From an uncultured Porphyromonadaceae bacterium (GTDB taxonomy: Bacteria > Bacteroidota > Bacteroidia > Bacteroidales > Muribaculaceae), in assembly GCA_947177595.1 (NCBI GenBank), contig CAMWUZ010000040.1:1-10310 (forward strand): a stretch of DNA of 10,310 nt, given 5' to 3'. A model generated the notes under the pieces. It was given only the letters and a program-made list of their open reading frames with translations, had not been told where the DNA came from and searched no databases. Positions 1-6,170 of the stretch are shown in pieces. Position 1 is the first letter of the stretch. Each line of letters starts with the position of its first letter. The position numbers and the translations under genes are program-made.

Positions 1-368
1 TTTCGGCTGACAACGCCCATGCTCTTCATCCCAACTATCCGGAGAAGCAGGATCCGACCAATCATCCGATTCCCGGAAACGGTCCTGCCATAAAAATAAA
101 TGCCAATTGCAAATATATGACAGATGCCGACAGCGCGGCGGTGTTCCGTACTATCTGTGAGAGAGCTGGAGTGCCTTATCAGTATTTCGTCAACCACAGC
201 GATGTTGCCGGCGGATCTACACTCGGAAATATTCTCACATCTCAGATTGATCTGCGCGGGGTAGATATGGGTGCGGCTATATGGGCTATGCACTCTGTCA
301 GAGAAACAGCCTCGGTAGCGGATCATGATTTCATAATCCGCGCATTCACCGAGTTTTATAACTGCTGA
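1..368 (+). CDS. M18 family metalloaminopeptidase, C-terminal fragment
   Basis: This is the last 121 residues of a protein whose N-terminus lies left of the window; the frame is open from base 3 and stops with TGA at 366-368. The fragment starts with SADNAHALHPNY, a conserved block of M18 (aspartyl aminopeptidase) enzymes. It continues with GPAIKINAN, GVPYQYFVNHSD, GGSTLGNI and AMHSVRE. In characterised M18 enzymes the histidine of the last motif is a zinc ligand; here it is encoded at 291-293. Known members are cytosolic, dinuclear-zinc, multimeric aminopeptidases that remove N-terminal residues, often acidic ones, from peptides. Substrate preference cannot be judged from this fragment. The last turn of the family fold is present, so the 3' end looks complete. 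It converges on fkp with 19 bp between the stop codons and shares no operon with the rest of the window. Family assignment is firm; the exact subfamily is open. Confidence 0.9.
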   Translation, partial: SADNAHALHPNYPEKQDPTNHPIPGNGPAIKINANCKYMTDADSAAVFRTICERAGVPYQYFVNHSDVAGGSTLGNILTSQIDLRGVDMGAAIWAMHSVRETASVADHDFIIRAFTEFYNC

Positions 369-387
369 GAATCTTCAATGCCTGTTC

Positions 388-3201
388 TTAGGAACGGGAA
401 ACCTTAAAACCGGACGGACTCACCGTCATTTCCACGAATCTTGCTTTAGCATTCGGCGGATTGGCGGTGAGTTCCGCTATTATACGCGCGGCAGCCTCGG
501 CATCTTTGGCGACCATATACAGGTAACCTCCTCCACCGGCACCGGGGAGCTTGTAGCCGAGAGTATAATCTTTTATGCGGTTTATTATTTCAGCTACAGC
601 CGCAGGTTCGGTTCCGCTGTCAAGCAACTTGTTCTGACTCCATGTACGCGCCACCATTCTGCCATACAAGTCAAAATTATTTCTCTGAATCGCGTCCGCC
701 ATCTGCAAGGCGTGACCTTTCATCTCATCAAGCAGTTCAAGGCGCTCTCCTGAATTCAGGAACATTCCACGCACGATTTCAGACAGAATATTTTTTGCGG
801 TTCTGGTAAGTCCCGTGTAATACAACAAATGGCATCCGCTGTATTCTGTGGTATTAAACAGTCTGTCCGGCAACCAGCTCACAAGAGGTCGCTGCTCATA
901 GCCTTCCTCTGTTTGAAGGAGTTTCACTCCACCAAGCACACCTCCATACTGATCCTGCCAGCCGCCTCCGGTGGTTAGAAGCTGTTCAAGCGCGAGAGTA
1001 CGGGAACATATTTCATTATCATCCCAGGCGAGTCCGGCAAAATCAGACAATGCTCCAAGTACGGTTGCGGCAAGGATAGAACTGGTGCCGAGTCCCGAAC
1101 CCGCAGGGATAGCGCTTAGCAAAGTGATTTCTATACCTGCTCCGAATTGCTCGAGACGCTCTTTGAGCGATGGCGCGGCAGAACGACTGAATCCGGCAAG
1201 CACAAGTGCCGCTTTAGGAATAGAGAACGGAGAGCCGACTTTATTAAACTGATACAGTGTATCGAAATCAGTCACATCTTCCACTGCTCCGAGATCTATG
1301 GAACGTAAAACTATTTTTCTGTCAGAAGTCGGCTTAACATAGACCTGCAACGGAGGTTGACCGTTGAGCTCTATTGCCATATTTACTACATTACCTCCGG
1401 CAAAAAGGGAATATGGCGGTGTATCGGTCCACCCACCCGCAAGATCTATTCTCACCGGACTTCTTGCCCATACGATCTGATCTGAATACACGCTCAGGTG
1501 TGGTTCCGGCACAGATGATCTTATTGCCTCAAGCATTTCTTCACGAAGAAGGGCAAATGCCGCTGCCTCATCTGCCGAGCCATCCACACCATTATTTAAA
1601 TCAATTCGTGAACGGAGCATCAGATTGCGTATGCGGGTCATTGCGGAAACCGATGGAGGAAGAATCTGAGGCTTCTCAAGTGACAGACCGGAATACGCTT
1701 TGGCGGTATCATCAAGATCAAGCTGATAGAAGATACTGCGTTCATGATTACTTGCCAGTAGTTCCCAATCCAATTTGCGGAAAGCCTCTCTCTGAGCATA
1801 CAGTCTTTCAAGATTAGCCATCGCCGATATTTCATCAGCCGATATTTTTCTTGAGGAGGCATATAGTCTCGCCCCCTCCTCAAAATCCGGCTCATCTATC
1901 ATCCAGCGGAGCATTTTACCGGCATCTTCAAGACTCTCGGCAATCGGGAAAATAGGTGCAAGCTGAATATCTTTCTGAGTGGAATCCACATCCACTCTTC
2001 TCTCACAAGCCCATTGAGCAAACGGCTTTCCCATCCATTCAGTCGCAGAATCACTTAGCGCTCCGCGCATAGCATCATTGAAACCATAGGGGCGCAAAGC
2101 ATATTTGCTCTCTTCTACCGGAACCATATCCACGCATACACCGGATGGAAGATTGAGTTGCCAGTCATTTTCAGGCACTCCGGTAATCACATGATTGCAT
2201 GAGAGTGACCATGAGGCAGGTACATTACTGTTTTCTACCCACACATTGTCGTTTGAAGTGCCGAGACGATACCCCATTTCAACATTCTGCACGAAAAGAG
2301 AGGGATTGGGCTTGATTTTATTCTGGAGTATTTTTCTCTGGTCAAGAACAAGATTCTGCAGAGCGACAGTAGATGACAATAATTCGCGGGTGGTGCCGAA
2401 GTGATAGAATTCACCCCCCGGGAGTGGCAGAATGGCGACGGACAATGCGTTTATCTCTTCATCTATTATTGCGGGATTGCTACCGAGAGCTCTACCAAAA
2501 TCGCTGTATAAATCGTAAAATCTGATATCATTCCCGTTTTTTGAACGGTTCATGAGGAGATTTACGGCTCTATCGCTCAGAAGCCAGATGCCAATATCCA
2601 TCAGGAACAGATATTTGTTTGAGAGTGCTTCAAGCTCGGCGATCGTTGGTTTCTGAAGCATAAAGTCAAGAGTATGTGGTGTGTTGCGAGAGCTCACAAA
2701 TACACCATGGTGTGTTGCGAGAGCTGCATCCACCCACTGACCGTAGCAAACCACATCAGCCTGAGGAATTTCCTGCAACGGAGAGCAAGCCCTGATATAG
2801 ACATCACCGCTGGCTATAAGCGTAGTCAGGGAATCGGGAGCCGCTTCCATGATTTTTTCAAACAGAGGCAACTGAAGCGATAAAAGATTCTGACTGAGTT
2901 TCTGTCCTCTTTTCCAACGGAATACAGGAACCGGCGTAAAAATCTTACCTTCGGGAGCGTATGCCGGTAATCGCCGGCTCTGCCCACCCGCATGTATAAT
3001 TATTTTCTTGCGATTGTCATGCGCAGGACTCTTCTTCCATTCATCCAAAATCCAAGTGGTGCCTCCTCCTGAGCCAAGTTTGCTTCCGGGAGGATCGCAT
3101 GAGCAGAAATAATTGTCTGCATCAAGATTTTCAAGTGTATTTATACGCCCGATTGTGTCGGGCGGCAATGACAGAAGTTTGACCGTAGAATCCTTTTTCA
3201 T
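388..3201 (-). CDS. fkp: Bifunctional L-fucokinase / L-fucose-1-phosphate guanylyltransferase (Fkp)
   Basis: Fkp converts L-fucose plus ATP to fucose-1-phosphate and then, with GTP, to GDP-L-fucose. This is the salvage route Bacteroides uses to fucosylate capsular polysaccharide and glycoproteins in the cytoplasm. The 937 residues are close to the roughly 950 of B. fragilis Fkp. The N-terminal half is the pyrophosphorylase: HAGGQSRRLPAYAPEGK at residues 70-86 is the nucleotide-binding signature, with Lys86 in the conserved EGK. A middle region follows (about 300-560). The C-terminal half is a GHMP kinase, with SPVRIDLAGGWTDT at 581-594, the ATP loop PAGSGLGTSS at 699-708, the conserved Asp750 in GGGWQDQYGG, and the glycine-rich PGAGGGG at 886-892. 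All motifs appear intact, so both activities are expected. The gene stands alone, with a possible TATTTTTG promoter just upstream. The ATG at 3199-3201 is the only start near the expected N-terminus. Identification is very secure. Confidence 0.96.
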   Translation of the reverse strand: MKKDSTVKLLSLPPDTIGRINTLENLDADNYFCSCDPPGSKLGSGGGTTWILDEWKKSPAHDNRKKIIIHAGGQSRRLPAYAPEGKIFTPVPVFRWKRGQKLSQNLLSLQLPLFEKIMEAAPDSLTTLIASGDVYIRACSPLQEIPQADVVCYGQWVDAALATHHGVFVSSRNTPHTLDFMLQKPTIAELEALSNKYLFLMDIGIWLLSDRAVNLLMNRSKNGNDIRFYDLYSDFGRALGSNPAIIDEEINALSVAILPLPGGEFYHFGTTRELLSSTVALQNLVLDQRKILQNKIKPNPSLFVQNVEMGYRLGTSNDNVWVENSNVPASWSLSCNHVITGVPENDWQLNLPSGVCVDMVPVEESKYALRPYGFNDAMRGALSDSATEWMGKPFAQWACERRVDVDSTQKDIQLAPIFPIAESLEDAGKMLRWMIDEPDFEEGARLYASSRKISADEISAMANLERLYAQREAFRKLDWELLASNHERSIFYQLDLDDTAKAYSGLSLEKPQILPPSVSAMTRIRNLMLRSRIDLNNGVDGSADEAAAFALLREEMLEAIRSSVPEPHLSVYSDQIVWARSPVRIDLAGGWTDTPPYSLFAGGNVVNMAIELNGQPPLQVYVKPTSDRKIVLRSIDLGAVEDVTDFDTLYQFNKVGSPFSIPKAALVLAGFSRSAAPSLKERLEQFGAGIEITLLSAIPAGSGLGTSSILAATVLGALSDFAGLAWDDNEICSRTLALEQLLTTGGGWQDQYGGVLGGVKLLQTEEGYEQRPLVSWLPDRLFNTTEYSGCHLLYYTGLTRTAKNILSEIVRGMFLNSGERLELLDEMKGHALQMADAIQRNNFDLYGRMVARTWSQNKLLDSGTEPAAVAEIINRIKDYTLGYKLPGAGGGGYLYMVAKDAEAAARIIAELTANPPNAKARFVEMTVSPSGFKVSRS

Positions 3202-3223
3202 TTTTGCGAATAATTATTATCCA

Positions 3224-3254
3224 CAAAAATAATTATTCTACTTGACAAAAGAAA
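3224..3254 (-). promoter_or_regulatory. Possible fkp promoter
   Basis: On the minus strand TATTTTTG (3231-3224) matches the Bacteroidota -7 consensus TAnnTTTG exactly and would give a leader of about 16 nt before the fkp ATG. The -33 element is poor: at the right distance there is only a T-rich TTTC (3254-3251) and no TTG. The position fits but the call is tentative. Confidence 0.35.
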
Positions 3255-3272
3255 AGCTCCCCCCTATTTTTG
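3242..3272 (+). promoter_or_regulatory. Near-consensus rightward promoter with no gene downstream
   Basis: TTGAC at 3242-3246 and TATTTTTG at 3265-3272 have 20 nt between TTG and the TA. This is the spacing and composition of a strong Bacteroidota sigma-ABfr promoter of the kind seen before tRNA and ribosomal genes. Transcription would start near 3279 and run rightward, but all protein genes for the next 7 kb are on the opposite strand. The transcript would run into the 3' end of the broken HExxH gene. It interleaves with the possible fkp promoter, so the two could compete for polymerase. The motif is directly visible; activity is inferred. Confidence 0.55.
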
Positions 3273-3278
3273 CATCAT

Positions 3279-3389
3279 AAGTATCGGGATATGTGATTAG
3301 GAAACAATCTGATACCAACGGTATGATTAAATAACACATCAATCTCTCTGATTTAGTCAAAAGGTTCAAAGTAAAAGGTCACTAATCAG
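3279..3389 (+). ncRNA. Candidate small RNA (speculative)
   Basis: This is the segment downstream of the orphan rightward promoter. It can fold into two hairpins. In the first, AATC(3306-3309)-ATACC(3312-3316) pairs with GGTAT-GATT(3320-3328), with a 2-nt bulge and an AAC loop. In the second, CTGATT-AGT (3348-3357, one T bulged) pairs with ACTAATCAG (3381-3389) around a 23-nt loop holding two copies of AAAAGGT 14 bp apart. ATGTG (3291-3295) can also pair with CACAT (3335-3339) to close the first hairpin. The only ORF is the trivial ATG ATT AAA TAA at 3323-3334. No clear rightward terminator with a T-run was found, so the 3' end is a guess. It does not match an RNA family I recognise. It could equally be the relic of a deleted gene. 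Confidence 0.2.
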
Positions 3390-3704
3390 GATGCTCGCCA
3401 CTGAGCCCAGAATTTGCGGGAGCGAAGGTAGTTCAGGTCGGACACATGGGCATATGCTTCGCGCTCAAATGATATGGATCTATAGGCATTGCCTTTAAAC
3501 ATCAACCGTATGAGCCATTCAAAAAGATAAATAATATAGAAGAATATGTAGCCGAGTTCACGCATCTGGGCTGTATGAATTTTCTCGTGGTTCAGCATTT
3601 CGGGAGAAATATGAAGTTGCCTGTTCCTTACAAACATCACCTCCAAAATATTTATTGCCGCGAAACCCTTAATAAGGAATAAACCGATTGTAGATAATCT
3701 TCAT
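3386..3704 (-). pseudogene. Small membrane-associated HExxH protein of Bacteroidota, frameshifted near its start
   Basis: The main frame encodes HEKIH, a hydrophobic stretch (about 20 residues, LGYIFFYII onward) and FEREAYAH. This arrangement resembles a gluzincin: HExxH plus a downstream glutamate. It matches an uncharacterised short Bacteroidota family as I remember it; no function is known to me. The frame stays open upstream of any ATG, GTG or TTG start and reads LIKGFAAIN, which looks like conserved family sequence. Further up, ATG at 3702-3704 begins MKIIYNRFIPY in the next frame and hits TAA at 3669-3671. Removing one T (base 3671 on the minus strand) joins them into MKIIYNRFIPYKGFAAIN and gives an intact 105-residue protein. 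HExxH then falls at 39-43, the membrane segment at 50-69 and the glutamates at 80 and 82. Shorter products could start at TTG 3646 or ATG 3637. No good promoter was found; it lies after the tRNA terminator. A real mutation and a sequencing error are both possible. Confidence 0.65.
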
Positions 3705-3745
3705 CTATACAGACCTTGTGGTGAGATAATATACCTTTAATACTA

Positions 3746-3782
3746 CATAAATAAGAGCGGCTTGATTTTCAAGCCGCTCTTA
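3746..3782 (-). terminator. Intrinsic terminator of tRNA-Gln
   Basis: A perfect 13-bp inverted repeat (3752-3764 with 3770-3782) encloses a 5-nt loop. It begins 4 nt after the tRNA 3' end. On the minus strand it is followed by a short T-rich tail (ATTTATG). The stem core AGAGCGGCTTG is GC-rich. Position and stem quality make this a convincing terminator, though the T-run is interrupted. Confidence 0.75.
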
Positions 3783-3786
3783 AAAG

Positions 3787-3857
3787 TTGCCTTGGAAAGA
3801 TTCGAACTCTCACAGGCGGAACCAGAATCCGACGTGCTACCATTACACCACAAGGCA
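3787..3857 (-). tRNA. tRNA-Gln (anticodon CUG)
   Basis: The 71-nt minus-strand sequence folds into a complete cloverleaf. The acceptor stem TGCCTTG/CAAGGCA is fully paired with discriminator A. The D arm is GTG-TAATGGTAG-CAC. The anticodon arm is TCGGA-TTCTGGT-TCCGC with anticodon CTG at 3823-3825. The T arm is GAGAG-TTCGAAT-CTTTC with one G-T pair. The gene reads CAG glutamine codons. CCA is not encoded and must be added after transcription. The outermost anticodon-stem pair (27-43 in standard numbering) is a T/C mismatch. The gene has its own promoter (3888-3919) and terminator, so it is a single-gene transcription unit. Confidence 0.95.
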
Positions 3858-3887
3858 ATCTTGGTGTCATCTTTCCGATAACGAGTG

Positions 3888-3919
3888 CAAAGTTATTATG
3901 TTTTTATGAAACAGCCAAA
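3888..3919 (-). promoter_or_regulatory. Promoter of tRNA-Gln
   Basis: On the minus strand TTTG (3919-3916), 20 nt, then TAACTTTG (3895-3888) fits the Bacteroidota -33/-7 consensus exactly. Transcription would begin about 25 nt before the tRNA 5' end, leaving a short leader. It lies within the space after lpxA, where no clear lpxA terminator is seen, so lpxA transcripts might also read into the tRNA. Confidence 0.75.
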
Positions 3920-3971
3920 CTTTTTCGTTATATTTTTTCAAGTTTATTATATCGCAGTGATTGAGTGATAA

Positions 3972-4748
3972 TTACACATAACCCTTAATGATACCACGCT
4001 TGGCATTTCTCACAAAGAGGATAATTTCGTCACGCTCTTTGGTCGCGGGAAGTTCTGCCTCAATGCGCTCAACGGCATCAGAATTATTGAGTCCGCTCAG
4101 ATATAGATAACGATAAATCTCCTGAATTTCACGTATGGTCTCGCTTGAAAAACCACGTCTTCTCAAACCGATTGAATTTACTCCGGCATAAGATATTGGT
4201 TCACGAGCCGCTTTTACAAAAGGAGGAATATCCTTATTTACGAGCGCACCGCCCTGCACCATAACATGAGGACCGATATGGCAGAACTGATGAACAAGAG
4301 TGCCGCCACCAATCACCGCATGATTGTCAACCACTACTTCACCGGCAAGCTGAGTAGCATTACTCATAATCACATTGTCACCGACAACACAGTCATGAGC
4401 CACATGACAGTAAGCCATGATAAGACAATTGCTACCTACCACGGTCCTGCCTTTTGCCGCTGTGCCACGGTTGATAGTCACGCATTCGCGAAGCACGGTA
4501 TTGTCACCGATAATCGCCACAGTATCCTCTCCCTTGAATTTAAGGTCCTGAGGCACGGCTGAGATTACAGCTCCGGGGAATATGGTGCAGTTTTTACCGA
4601 TACGTGCACCAGACATAATAGTGACATTGCTGCCGATACGGGTGCCTTCATCAATTTCCACATTTTCTTCAATTGTCACGAAAGGGTCGATAACAACACT
4701 GGGGGCAATCTTAGCTGCGGGATGTATGTATGCGAGAGGCTGTTTCAT
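3972..4748 (-). CDS. lpxA: Acyl-ACP--UDP-N-acetylglucosamine O-acyltransferase (LpxA)
   Basis: LpxA performs the first step of lipid A synthesis, moving a 3-hydroxyacyl chain from ACP to the 3-OH of UDP-GlcNAc in the cytoplasm. The 258 residues match the family length (E. coli has 262). Residues 1-185 are left-handed beta-helix hexapeptide repeats such as AKIAPS, TRIGSN and ARIGKN. The C-terminal part is helical, starting with GLRRRGFS at about 194. His118 in CHVAHDC aligns with the catalytic His125 of E. coli, and His115, His153 and His161 with other conserved histidines. The E. coli His144 position is Glu137. Gly166 in HVMVQGG aligns with the E. coli chain-length residue Gly173, which fits a long (C14 or longer) acyl chain rather than C10. 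It is the last gene of the lpxD-lpxC/fabZ-lpxA operon, 17 bp after the fusion gene's stop. Identification is secure; the alignment was made by eye. Confidence 0.97.
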   Translation of the reverse strand: MKQPLAYIHPAAKIAPSVVIDPFVTIEENVEIDEGTRIGSNVTIMSGARIGKNCTIFPGAVISAVPQDLKFKGEDTVAIIGDNTVLRECVTINRGTAAKGRTVVGSNCLIMAYCHVAHDCVVGDNVIMSNATQLAGEVVVDNHAVIGGGTLVHQFCHIGPHVMVQGGALVNKDIPPFVKAAREPISYAGVNSIGLRRRGFSSETIREIQEIYRYLYLSGLNNSDAVERIEAELPATKERDEIILFVRNAKRGIIKGYV

Positions 4749-4765
4749 ATTCGGTAAGTTGATTT

Positions 4766-6148
4766 TTATTTATTTTTGATAATCTGCGCCATGAATTCAC
4801 ACTCGGAAACTATTTTCTCGCCAACAAAGGCATATCCTTTCATAACCGCACAACCTCTGCGGAGCTCAGTCATAAATGATATATGGAAAATAAGAGTGTC
4901 ACCCGGCACAACTTTCTGACGGAACTTCACATTGTCAATCTTCATGAAATAGGTAGAATAGCGCTCCGGATCATCTACAGTGCTGAGCACCAGAAGTCCG
5001 CCGGTCTGAGCCATAGCCTCGATCTGAAGCACACCGGGCAGCACAGGTTCCTGCGGGAAGTGACCGGGAAAGAACGGCTCATTTGCGGTAATGTTTTTCA
5101 CACCTACTATATAATTGGAACCTATTTCAATCACCTTGTCGATAAGGAGCATGGGATATCTGTGAGGAAGAAGCTCACGGATGCGGTTATTATCCATTAT
5201 CGGCTCCTTGTTAGGATCATAAACGGGAGCCTGAACATCCTGACGCTTGATTTCCTTGCGAATCTTCTTGGCGAATGTTGAATTGATAGAGTGACCGGGG
5301 CGTGTTGCAAGCACTTTACCTTTGAGAGGACGTCCGATAAGAGCGAGGTCACCCATCACATCCATAAGTTTGTGACGCGCCGGCTCGTTGTCGGCAACAA
5401 GAGGTTTTTCCTGAATGAAACCGAATTCAGTAACATTCTTTCTCTGCACTCCCATCAGATCGGCAAGACGGTCAAGCTCCGACTGATCCATTGGAGAATC
5501 GTAAATAACCACTGCATTGTCAAGGTCACCGCCTTTTATAAGATTGTTCTTAACAAGGGGCTCTATCTCGCGAACGAACACAAATGTGCGGCTTGCCGCA
5601 ATCTGAGAAGCGAAATCCTCAATCTTTTCAAGAGACGCAAACTGATTCGAGAGCACGGGAGAATCAAAGTCAATCATCACGTCAACGCTGAAATCTGTGT
5701 CGGGAAGAACCACGATAGATGATCCGGTTTCAGGATCACGCACTTCGATTTTCTGCTTAACTATGTAGAAATCCTTGTCGGCATTCTGTTCTTCGGTTCC
5801 GGATGCATTGATTTTTTCACAGAACTCTTTCGCACTGCCGTCAAGAATAGGCATCTCAGGACCGTTGATCTTAATAAGACAGTTGTCGATACCGGCAGCA
5901 TAAAGAGCAGCCATAGCGTGCTCAATGGTGCTTATGCTTACATCGCCTCTGGCTATAACAGTACCGCGCGTGGTTGACTGCACATTTTCTGCAAGCGCAT
6001 CGATAACCGGCTCCCCTTCAAGATCCATTCTCTGGAACTTGTATCCGTGGTTAACCGGAGCGGGAAGAAATTCCGCTATAATTTCTTTGCCTGTGTGGAG
6101 TCCCTTACCACTTACGGTAAACGGGGCGCTGAGTGTTAACTGCTTCAT
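4766..6148 (-). CDS. lpxC/fabZ: Bifunctional UDP-3-O-acyl-N-acetylglucosamine deacetylase / 3-hydroxyacyl-ACP dehydratase (LpxC-FabZ fusion)
   Basis: The LpxC part (about 1-298) carries out the committed, zinc-dependent deacetylation in lipid A synthesis. Its zinc and catalytic residues are visible: Glu76 and His77 in STIEHAMA, His259 and Asp263 in ARHKLMDVMGD, and His286 in RPGHSIN. After a short charged linker (about 299-318) comes FabZ (about 319-460), which dehydrates 3-hydroxyacyl-ACP for fatty acid elongation. It carries LLPHRYPMLLID, His363 in PGHFPQEPVLPG and Glu377 in LQIEAMAQ; their 14-residue spacing equals that of E. coli His54/Glu68. The 460-residue length matches the known Bacteroidota fusion. 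Both halves look catalytically complete. FabZ consumes the same 3-hydroxyacyl-ACP that LpxA and LpxD use, so the fusion fixes a 1:1 ratio of the competing branches. The gene lies 22 bp after lpxD and 17 bp before lpxA. An antisense open stretch over it is a shadow. Confidence 0.97.
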   Translation of the reverse strand: MKQLTLSAPFTVSGKGLHTGKEIIAEFLPAPVNHGYKFQRMDLEGEPVIDALAENVQSTTRGTVIARGDVSISTIEHAMAALYAAGIDNCLIKINGPEMPILDGSAKEFCEKINASGTEEQNADKDFYIVKQKIEVRDPETGSSIVVLPDTDFSVDVMIDFDSPVLSNQFASLEKIEDFASQIAASRTFVFVREIEPLVKNNLIKGGDLDNAVVIYDSPMDQSELDRLADLMGVQRKNVTEFGFIQEKPLVADNEPARHKLMDVMGDLALIGRPLKGKVLATRPGHSINSTFAKKIRKEIKRQDVQAPVYDPNKEPIMDNNRIRELLPHRYPMLLIDKVIEIGSNYIVGVKNITANEPFFPGHFPQEPVLPGVLQIEAMAQTGGLLVLSTVDDPERYSTYFMKIDNVKFRQKVVPGDTLIFHISFMTELRRGCAVMKGYAFVGEKIVSECEFMAQIIKNK

Positions 6149-6170
6149 ATCTGAATTTCTTGTTATTCTA

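Noticed and set aside
3323..3334. Three-codon ORF (Met-Ile-Lys) as a leader peptide
   Set aside because: It is too short to be informative, sits inside a predicted hairpin, and no structural gene follows that it could regulate.
3660..3680. Programmed +1 frameshifting to explain the broken HExxH gene
   Set aside because: At the junction TAT would sit in the P site before TAA. Slipping forward one base would require the Tyr tRNA to pair with ATT, which it cannot do well, and there is no stimulatory SD-like sequence before it. A simple one-base insertion explains the data better.
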